From positions 496,001-560,000 of the forward strand of contig NC_083398.1 in assembly GCF_030864355.1 (NCBI RefSeq): a stretch of DNA of 64,000 nucleotides. Reading direction: 5' to 3'. Of this stretch, positions 56,170 to 64,000 are shown piece by piece. A program made the position numbers and the translations under genes. The stretch's first letter is position 1; each line of letters opens with the position of its first letter. The stretch is from Cutaneotrichosporon cavernicola. Its lineage: Eukaryota; Basidiomycota; Tremellomycetes; Trichosporonales; Trichosporonaceae. The notes beneath the pieces are model-generated. The model was given only the letters and a program-made list of their open reading frames with translations, had not been told where the DNA came from and did no database searches.

Positions 56170-57265
56170 ATGCCGCTCTCCCTCCGCACCACCCCTACGC
56201 CCTCCACGCACCTTGAAGACGACGACTCTGACATGGAATCTCCTCCCCCCAGTCCTCCCCGCCTCACGTACAGCAAGTACAGCAAGCGGTCGTCGCGAAC
56301 CCCTCAACCTCTGCCCGTCTTCAACACTCCATCCCCTTTCAGGCGCATCACCTCCTACTCGCCTGACGGCGGCCTCCCTAAGTCGTCATCTGCGGCGTAC
56401 CCGCCCACCATCACCGAGGCCGTCACAGATTCGGAGGCCGACTCCAGTGGGAGCGTGGTCGACGACGACGAGTGGACACACGGCGACTTTGAGATCCGCA
56501 GCGCGGACGGTGTGCGCTTCCGCGTGCCGTCGTACCTTGTGCTGGCCTCGAGGTGAGTCAACCAACCTTCCTTCACCCATCTTCATCCACCTTCCTTACT
56601 GCGCCCCCCTTCCGTCCGGGTCACGCTCCAAATATCATTTTAGACCATGTACCTTGCGCTTCCCCCTCCGTCAAACCCCCCCCCCCCCCCTGTCATCATC
56701 TAAACCAAGCCCTGTCTTCCGCGACGCACACGCACTCAACAACGGCATTCACAAGATCACCTTCCTCGACTCCACGTACGAGACCGCCCCAGTCCTCCGT
56801 CTCTGGCTCCAGCACGTCTCGCAGGGTCTCATCACCGTGTCTCTGACGCTGCCGCACTTCAAGGAGCTCACCCTCTTCCTTCTCAAGTGGGAGATGGAGA
56901 GCTGCCTCAACAACCTCAGTGCGCACCTCGAGGTCGCTGTGCGCCGCAGGCTTCTCGGACCGACCGAGGCGTTCGTCGTCGCCGCCTGCGCCGGCGACGT
57001 GAGTCTGTGCCACCTCGTCCTCACCGTGTTCCGGCAGGACACATGGCCCAACGCTACGACCACTCGCAGCTTCACCGATCGCCTCCGCGGCAAGGTTGGC
57101 GAGAGCGTGTGGGACCCGAGGTACTGGAGCGCCAGCTTCTGGGAGGCAGTCCCCCAGAGGTACCTGTTCGCCGTGGCGCGTGCGTATGGGGAGGGGAATA
57201 ACGAGGATGGCGCGCTTGCGATCCGATTCAAGGAGTACCTCCTGCTCCTGGGGGATTGGAGTTAG
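56170..57265 (+). CDS. BTB/POZ-like protein 3, 312 aa
   Basis: Exons 56170-56552 and 56710-57265 close in phase; the 157-nt intron contains a 15-base C-run. The N-terminal ~95 residues are Ser/Pro-rich. The domain starts at DDDEWTHGDFEIRSADGVRF and continues PVFRDAHALNNGIHKITFLD, TAPVLRLWLQHVSQGL and FKELTLFLLKWEME. The shared C-terminal region reads AFVVAACAGDVSLCHLVLTV, SVWDPRYWSASFWEAVPQRY then LFAVARAYGEG. It is the member most like BTB-like gene 2 in the WDP-W segment. Confidence 0.77.
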
Positions 57266-57422
57266 GCGGACCGATGAGTCAAGGTCTTTGCCAAACCGCA
57301 CTCTAGCAGCGTGCGCGCGTCGTCGAGAGCCTGGCATGTGTCAATAGCGACGAAGAAGACGAACCCATCGTAAGAAGAATCACGATACAGAAGACGTTGA
57401 GAAGTGCAGCTGCGAACGTTCC

Positions 57423-59256
57423 CTACAACTTGCCCTTCTCCTCACTCGCCCACTCCGCTGCAGCACGCTCGCGCAGGAACCGGCGTAGGATCTTGCCGCT
57501 CGGGCTCTTTGGGATGACGTCGATGATGACCAATCCACCACGCAACTTCTTGTGTGGCGCAGAACGCTTTGCCGCCCACTCCACGACCTCGCGAGCGAAG
57601 CGGCGCCGGTGGCGGTCGGTTTGCAGCTCCGCGGCCTTCTTGGGGTCGACCACGACGTATGCACTGTGGTCAGCGAACGTGGGACAATCGAAAGGAGATT
57701 CTCCTGGCTCTGTCCTTCTTTCCGTACTCACCGTGGCAACTCCGTCGCCTGCTTCTCGTCCTCAACGCCCACAACTCCCGCGTCGATGATGTAATGGTGC
57801 GAAAGCAGCAGATCCTCCAGCTCGGCCGGCGCGACCTGCAGGCCCTTGTACTTTATCAGTTCCTTGACTCTGTCGACAACGCGGAACCAGCCGTGTTTGT
57901 CCCGAACCATCACGTCTCCCGTTCTGAACCATCCGCCAGGCAGGATATCGCCTGTCCGGCCCTTGTAACCCTTCATGACGTTGGGTCCCCGCGCCCACAG
58001 CTCGCCAGGGGTACCAAGTGGCGCGTCGGAGCCGTCTTCAAGTACAAGCCGCACCTGGTAGGATGGGAGAAGGCGGCCAACCCACCCGATACGCTCCGTA
58101 GTGGACAGCTTGTTGTTCTTGACAATGATGGCGGGGGTCGTCTCGGTCATGCCGTAGGCCTCGCAAACAGGAACCGGGATCACCTTGGACAGCCGCCGCG
58201 CGAGGTCGGGTGAAAGAACGGCTGCGCCGGAAAGAAGCGACCGGAGTGAGCTGAGATCATAGTTCTTGAAATGAGGCGAGCTGGCCCAAATCACCAGAAC
58301 GGGGGGGACGATAACCCCGATCGTGATCTTATACTACTGTCAGGCTCCTCGTATCTGGTGTTACCTCTTGGATGGCCTTGTAAACGGCGATCTCCTCGAA
58401 GCGTGGCAGCAGAACCGAAGCGCACCCGAACCGCAGCGGGATGAGGAGGAACATCATCGCGCCATACATGTGGCTCATGGGCAGGAAGCCGAGCATTCGG
58501 TCCTGCGTGGTGAGCTGCTCCAGGTGCGGGCCGGCGGTCTGCATCTGCGTCGTCTGATTGTAGTGTGTCGTCTCCACGCCTTTCGGAAGGCCGGTCGTGC
58601 CGGACGAGTAGAAGAGGAATGCGGTGGCGGTGGGGTCCGTCTCGAAGCGCTCGGCGGGAGCCCGCGCCCCAAGCAGTTCATGTAGGGAGCGATACTTGTC
58701 CGGTGCAGTGCCGCGCGCACCGGGTCCCACGTCACAGCAGAGGACGATGCGGTTATCAGGCACGGGGTTCTTGAAGAGCTGGCGCGCGCGCTCGAAGACG
58801 GGGAGCTGGGACGGCGCGACGAAGAAGAATGACGCGCCGGAGTCGTTGACTTGGTGCGCGAGTTCGTGGGGTTCGCTAGGATGAGCGGTGGTCGGGAGCC
58901 GGGTGAGCAGGGATGGAGGCTCACTATGCAACATTGGCCGGGGTGATGGCACACCCCGCTGCGATAGTACCCCAAGTCACGAAAGCGAACTCGATGGAAT
59001 TCGGCGCGAAGAGATTGACCACATCGCCGCGTTTCATCCCACTCTCGCGGAGGCCTTGACCGAGCCGGAGGGCCGTGTTCTCCATCTCCCCTCTTGAGAC
59101 AGTCCGGCCCGTCGCGGCGTCGATGACGCATGGGAGTGACGGATCGAAGTGCGGTAGTGGGGAGACGCCAGGTCCGTCGGGGAGGAGGTAGTGGAAGATG
59201 GACATGGCGGGGAGGAAGACCGCGGGGTAGTCGCTCTCGTAGAGTACCAGTTCCAT
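57423..59256 (-). CDS. Acyl-CoA synthetase / 4-coumarate:CoA ligase-like enzyme, 561 aa
   Basis: ANL-superfamily adenylating enzyme that converts a carboxylic acid to its CoA thioester via an acyl-AMP. Exons 58925-59256, 58365-58875, 57732-58333 and 57423-57663 close in phase. Motifs: P-loop YSSGTTGLPKG; MLGFLPMSHMYG; VCEAYGMTETTP; GELWARGPNVMKGY; GWFRTGDVMVRD; hinge DRVKELIKYKGLQVAPAELE; and the C-terminal Lys motif PKSPSGKILRR. This set is the 4CL/medium-chain ligase type. The C-terminus GKL is a weak variant of the peroxisomal PTS1 (usually SKL), so peroxisomal location is possible but unproven. Substrate cannot be told; aromatic or medium-chain acids are likely by family. It lies inside the BTB-like array on the opposite strand. 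Confidence 0.93.
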
Positions 59257-60167
59257 TGTGGATGGATGGCGGGATGGGCGATTGAGAGGTAGAGGATATT
59301 ACTGGCACTCTTGGGGATATGGGGGTCTAAGACAGAGTGGGCATATGTGACCAGCAACAAGCCAACAGCTTATGCGAAAGCCGATCCCGTTATCCGGTTG
59401 CCGATGATAACGTCATGGTGGCATATGACAAGTTGGGGTCCGGTTAAAACACCTCGCGTCGCGGCGCAGAGATTGTCAAACAACTCTGGGAAGACATGCT
59501 TGAATCTCACCGCCTTCACCCTCACCGTATACCGCCAGCGAGCGGTACGTTTCAGTATGTCATCAATAAAGAGGAGGGGCCAACTTCCCGGATCCCCGAC
59601 CGACTCCCAAAAAGACCGCGTACCTAGGTCCATAGCTGAACGATTTTGGACGATGCCAGGAGTCGTGTCCTCCCTGGTGTGTTGTTAAGACCCTTGATCC
59701 GATATGCTTGATTGTGTTGGTACGGGCGCTCCCCGTCTCCACATCTCCCAGCCTGGCCTCTTGTTGATCACCGCCCTAACTGTGGCGAGAGTAGCAAGGG
59801 GGAGTCAAGTGAACACATTCCCATCACCGTAATAGTTGCGAGTGATGGGGCAATCACAGCTGTCAGGACTGATAGTGTCCATCTCTACATTGCGAGACTT
59901 TCGTCAACGCATCCCATTCTGGCTATCATTTTCCTTTGCATCCCATATCCCACAGCTTAAAAAAGTGGTTGGATATCGTTGTGACCATACGCTTAATACT
60001 TGGAGCCGCATATCGAGGCGCGAGGCAAGGCATTGTCACCCACATCTGGTGATGTGAGCATGTTTCACGCCGGTATGCCGGTGGTGCGAGAGGTAATTAC
60101 AAGTGGGATGCCATCACACTCACCCATTCAATTACCTCTCACCCATGTCTTCATTCTTACATCCACC
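59257..60167. promoter_or_regulatory. 911-bp intergenic region (ligase promoter, BTB-like gene 4 promoter)
   Basis: Divergent region between the acyl-CoA ligase and BTB-like gene 4. No gene recognised; short frames show no splice-linked continuation. Confidence 0.4.
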
Positions 60168-61053
60168 ATGTTCGACGATGAGTGGAACAACCCTCACAGC
60201 CACTGTCTCCTATCCTCGGACGACGTACAGTTCTTTGTTCCCCTCGAAGAGCTCATGCTGTGGAGGTAAGCCCTCACTTTTGAACCTTCCCTCCTCTCCT
60301 CTCTCCTCCAGCCATAACTCATCCCCAACTAACTCCAGCCCGATATTCAACCCACAGGGCTGGGTCACCCACGTTCCCTACCCCTCACACGCCCTGCGCG
60401 CCGCCCTAGACCTATTAAAGCACTACAAGTTTCCCGAGTTCCCGAGAAACACCTTTGATTCCCTCCGCTCTGCCGCCCTCCTCGCGCGAATGGTTCGCGA
60501 AATGGGCCTCGTACCAGCCATCCGCCGCCTCACCAAGGGCGTAGAAGACCGCCTTCGAGACGGGTCAATCCATGTCCTCCTATCCGTTATTATCGCCACC
60601 CATCTCCGCGACGAGGAACTTGTCGTCATGTGTATCCAGTGCCGATTTGAGGATCATACCGGCGAAAGGGGGTGGGGCGGGCCATACTGGGCTCCTCCGT
60701 TGGCCAAGGACGAGGTCTGCGCCCTCTTTCCCCAGTGGGCAGAATGTGCTCTCACAGACGCGTATGCTGAGGTGAGATTTTGTGGGACCTGCTAACCCAG
60801 GCTACAATGGAAGTACGAGACCAACGTCCCCAGTAAGACCCATGTTGAGGCCGACTTGGACAGCGTCCCCAATAAGACCCATGTTGAGGCCGACTTGGAG
60901 AAGGCGGAGCGTGCTTTCCGCGATTGTTCTGCTCGGTGGAAGGTGAGTTTGTATTGGAAGGTTCTGAGACAGGAACATGGTTTTTCCGAGGAGGGTCCTG
61001 TTGGTTCTATTGGCGTTCCCTGGCCGTTCTCTAAGCACCGCCCTAGCCCATAA
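60168..61053 (+). CDS. BTB/POZ-like protein 4, diverged and short, 256 aa
   Basis: Exons 60168-60265, 60339-60771 and 60814-61053 close in phase. The start has only ~33 residues before the conserved splice (MFDDEWNNPHSHCLLSSDDV). The domain then runs PIFNPQGWVTHVPYPSHALR, LLKHYKFPEF, and the shared C-terminal region ending VCALFPQWAECALTDAYAE. The third exon was chosen in the frame that matches the paralogues (NKTHVEADLEKAERAF versus their Glu/Phe-rich tail); the more obvious acceptor at 60799-60800 would instead end the protein 12 codons later. The tail contains a two-copy 13-residue repeat. A further 30-nt in-frame intron candidate lies at 60943-60972. The least conserved member, and possibly degrading. 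Confidence 0.62.
60826..60903 (+). repeat. 39-bp tandem repeat in BTB-like gene 4
   Basis: Two adjacent units encode VPSKTHVEADLDS and VPNKTHVEADLEK. The units are nearly identical at the DNA level, so the duplication looks recent. Confidence 0.85.
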
Positions 61054-61216
61054 GAGTGCTTGTTCTGTATGCTATGCTCGTTTTAATTAATTAAATAGCT
61101 TCACGTACTTGTCTCCGGGTCTGGCCCCATCTCTATCGGCGCATCGTCAGGAGCTATGATACAGTGGCGTCTAGATCTACTATTATATACTGCCCTCTCG
61201 CCAATACGGGCTAGGC

Positions 61217-62263
61217 CTAGCTCCACCCGCTAGCGGGAAGCAGGAAGCCGGGGTGCGCAACAGCCAACCCAGCCATACAGAGGGTCATCATGAACCCGTC
61301 CAGCCAGATGAAGTATACTTCGTGGGTCATCAGGTACCCAGTCCATCCCTGCGCGAGTTCGATAGAGCGGTAAATGCCACGGATGTAGATCATGACTGAA
61401 GCCCAAGCCACGCCAAGGAGGAGGTACTGCGACTTGCGAATCCACTTGGGATCAACTTGGCTCGTCTTCTCCGCGTCAGGGTTTGGGGATTGGGGCGCAG
61501 ACGGGGCCTTGCGGCGGAACCTCAAGTTCAAGTTAAACTTGTTCCTCGTCGCCTCCGAATACGGCTTGCGCGCCGCAACGCGATACATGAAATCGGCCGC
61601 CATGACCAAAAAGATGGTCGTCGTCGCCAGCTGGAAGAGGATACCTGCCAACACTGGGTTAGAGAGTAACTGGGCTGGACTCACTGATGCGTGTGTTCGA
61701 CGTCGTGTCTTCGAATCTTTGGGCTTGGACCGCCGCCCCACCTCCTCCAACAGCTTGAAGGACCAGAGAAATAATGTCGGCAATGATGAAAATGATGAGG
61801 TACCAGTTCGGTCCAATGAGGGAGTACTCTCGTCCAAGGACTTTGATACAGTGTCCCAGAAGGGTGTAGTCCCAAGCGCTGAAGAAGACTGGGCCCAGGA
61901 TCAGGCTTGGGTTAGCTTGAGCAGCAAGCGTAAACGATCCAAGAAACCGACTTACGTGCAGATCTGCATGATGAATGGGTTCCAATTCAAGGGGTTCTGG
62001 TTTGACCACAGACGTCCAGACCATCCAATGATCTCGAGCAGGCCGCCAATGACAACGGTGACCAACGCCGAATAGTACTTGTACTTGATGCCGAGGCCCA
62101 AGTGAATCCCGGTAAGAATGGAGAAGATGACGAGGTACGCGATGACATTGGGCAGGGCGGGAATGTAGCCGTACGGTGATTCGGTCAGGGCTGTAGGTCG
62201 GGCTTGGGGCTGGGTCTGGGTCGGATCGACCTGGCGCGCCAGGTGGATGACAGTGTCGAGCAT
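61217..62263 (-). CDS. RTA1-like lipid-translocating exporter family protein, about 300 aa
   Basis: Seven-span fungal membrane protein family (Rta1, Rsb1, Pug1) linked to lipid or drug resistance. Three exons are inferred: the first ends near 61957 (donor GTAAGT), the middle one ends near 61685, and the last runs to 61217; phases agree. Membrane segments and marks: YIPALPNVIAYLVIFSILTG, YYSALVTVVIGGLLEIIGW, LILGPVFFSAWDYTLLG, LIIFIIADIISLVLQAVGGG, ILFQLATTTIFLVMAADFMY, LLLGVAWASVMIYIRGIYR and FIWLDGFMMTLCMAGLAVAH. The GGG stretch in the fourth span and IRGIYRSIELAQG in the sixth are typical of the family. Start at the ATG at 62263. Confidence 0.9.
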
Positions 62264-63085
62264 TGTTGATGGTTGATGAACAACAAGAAGAGGCAAGGCT
62301 AGAGATAGAGAGGGTTGCAAAAACATCAAAACATGCTGTCGGTCTTTTAACGTCAACCAAAAGGTGCGATGACGCCAGACCTCTGTCCCTGATGGCCTTG
62401 AAACGGTCGTCTCGCCTAGTTGCCAGTGGCGATTCAATTCACATGCAGGTTGTAGCTGCCTATCGGGCCTCGGCGATCTACGCTCATTCCCACCAACTGC
62501 TGAGCGGCTCCGAGCGCGATTGCGACGACAATGGTCGCGATGGACGGACGCACAGCCTTCGACGCCGGAACCCCTCGGTCTCGGGTTGAAAATTTCGGTG
62601 GCATACTGTGAGGTCTGTCAGGGCCGGGCCCCGCTGATATGTTGCCGAGAAGGGCTGCGGACGGGCTCTGCTTTCAAGACAACTCGATTGGAACGTTCAA
62701 GAGAGCCCAGGACAACAAGCTGGCTCGAGAAGCATGCTGGCTCGAGAAGCATGTAGAGGAAGTTGGGGAGCGGCTGCGGACGCGTCGGGTCCGAGAATGC
62801 TGTGACTCATGGTGGAGACGAACGTCTTCCGACCAAGAACATTCCGTGTTTCACCAAATGTGTCGACAATTAAGCATACCGCTGGAATCGCGTCACAAAG
62901 TCACAAACGGGAACCGACGGCACCCGCACCTCTACAACCTCTCAGTGTCAGCTCTCTTGGCCAACAAGCTTCCTATCGTCGTCATCGTCGATAAATACCC
63001 GTGCGTGCCCGGACATCCATGCCCGTGTCCGCGGTCAGTGACCACCGTGCCGGAATAACGGCGCTGATGCATATGATGATTCCTA
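62264..63085. promoter_or_regulatory. 822-bp intergenic region upstream of the RTA1-like gene
   Basis: Lies between the PP5 stop and the RTA1-like start, both on the minus strand. A 139-codon plus-strand frame (62639-63058) has no recognisable content. Two near copies of a GGCTCGAGAAGCATG word occur at about 62731 and 62746. Confidence 0.4.
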
Positions 63086-63966
63086 TCACAGCCCCATCAT
63101 GTTGAAGCCAGAGCTGTATGCCATCGGCCGAATGTCGGGGTGAGGCACAGCTGCAAACTGGTGGTACGACAGCTGCCCGTCGGCCTCCATGTGCACGTAC
63201 GCCGCCTTTAGTCAGCGCATGACTCGCTCAGAGTCAAACATGGAGATGCGGAATGGAGCGGCATCGTCCACCTGCGTTATCACACAGCCCCCCTGGCCAG
63301 ACCAGATCTTCGTTCCCACCGAAAATGGCTCCGCTCAAATTGGCGGGCCATTCGCCCTCAAACAAACTCACCTGGTTGCCAGTCGAGTCGCAGTAGTTGG
63401 GGCACGAGAACGTCGTGATGCACAGCCCATCGTGCTCGATCGCGTAACCGTCCTGTCGAACCTCGTGCGACCGGATGACGGCAGTAACCTTGTTCAGTTC
63501 GCACCACCTCCTCGTCACGTCGGGACCAAAACCGAGGCCAACACCACGCTTTGACGGACCGCGGCCAGGCATATCCTGGGGATCGGTCCAGAGGAGCTAG
63601 AGTGAGCACGGATCCGGCCACGTGGCTCACCTCGCACATCAGACCCTCCTGGCCTGGCTGGCGCCCGTAGCGGTCGATCGCAGCAATCTCCTCCAGCAGC
63701 ACGCCGTCCTTGCTGACGGGAGGGCCGCCGTGCACGACAAAGTAGCGCTTATTGCCCTGAGGGCCAAGGATCGCAGGCTTGGAGCCCTCCGACTTGAGGC
63801 TCGACGGCGGCAAGCCGGCGCTCAACAACGTCGCGAGGGGGACTGGGGTGAGTCGAGAAAGGTTTGACTAACTCACGCGCAGTGAAGACGTCCGCAAACA
63901 GCTGGTAGGTCATCTCGCCGTGCTTGGCCTTGCACTCGCCCTCGAAGCCGTAAACCTTGTTCATGT
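63086..63966 (-). CDS. PPT1: Serine/threonine protein phosphatase 5 (PPT1), C-terminal part, cut by window end
   Basis: PP5-type phosphatase; full proteins have three N-terminal TPR repeats that bind Hsp90, but only the catalytic half lies here. The 5' exon is outside: an intron (GTAAGT donor at 63995-64000, branch CTGAC, acceptor GCAG at 63967-63968) begins exactly at the window end. Visible marks: [117 protein letters not shown], and the C-terminal PP5 signature [20 protein letters not shown]. The catalytic His, Arg and Asn-Tyr residues are all present. Several short introns are inside (for example near 63575-63630, 63290-63370 and 63830-63880). Confidence 0.9.
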
Positions 63967-64000
63967 CTGCTGTCAGAAAGCAGGTCTAGAGAGCACTTAC

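Noticed and set aside
62639..63058. 139-codon plus-strand frame upstream of the RTA1-like gene
   Set aside because: No recognisable content and no start context; probably chance in an intergenic region.
1..64000. CRISPR arrays, rRNA genes, insertion sequences, operons
   Set aside because: None seen. Spaced repeats here are short, few and non-palindromic, and gene structure is eukaryotic throughout.

Overview
The window is nuclear DNA of a GC-rich basidiomycete yeast. The case for this is: nearly every gene is split by very short spliceosomal introns (30-50 nt, GTGAGT-type donor, a CTGAC/CTAAC branch box a few bases from the acceptor AG); genes lie on both strands with no operons; and the gene set is fungal (REV1, HIS1, FEN1, EMC4, VPS36, KCH1, a CAP59/CMT1-type capsule mannosyltransferase, RTA1, a GPI-type mucin). 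The capsule-type transferase plus the intron style suggests Tremellomycetes, perhaps Trichosporonales; that placement is inference.

Layout. 0-10 kb: REV1 (its 5' end is outside the window), a multi-pass membrane protein and a GH63-type glucosidase, the last fully resolved into seven exons. 10-26 kb: PP2A leucine carboxyl methyltransferase; a very large protein made of a ~1,550-residue disordered region fused by a 31-nt intron to an MDR reductase domain; a Siw14/Oca-type pseudophosphatase; HIS1; FEN1; EMC4; and another membrane protein. 26-37.3 kb: the mitochondrial carnitine carrier, a small GPI-type Ser/Gly/Pro mucin, an SDR, the potassium channel KCH1 and the CAP59-type transferase, separated by several 1-2 kb intergenic stretches. 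38-43.6 kb: an HMG-box protein, a bacterial-looking pyrimidine-dimer glycosylase divergent from VPS36, and two small unknown genes. 43.6-45.8 kb is gene-poor. 45.8-52.8 kb: nicotinamide nucleotide transhydrogenase and a DUF4211-type nuclear protein. 52.8-61.1 kb: four related BTB/POZ-like genes on the plus strand, interrupted by an opposite-strand acyl-CoA ligase. 61-64 kb: an RTA1-like exporter and PP5/PPT1, cut by the window end.

The genes are mostly unrelated housekeeping functions. Three are tied to DNA repair or replication (REV1, FEN1, pyrimidine-dimer glycosylase) and three to mitochondrial energy or redox metabolism (CRC1-type carrier, transhydrogenase, acyl-CoA ligase), but they are scattered and I see no pathway cluster. 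The most unusual items are the MDR fusion protein, the dead phosphatase, the probable bacterial DNA glycosylase, the BTB array, the ultra-short introns (some 30-33 nt, in frame and stop-free) and a 12-nt microexon in HIS1. Exon coordinates quoted below were derived by hand from splice signals and checked for reading-frame phase; no search could be run.
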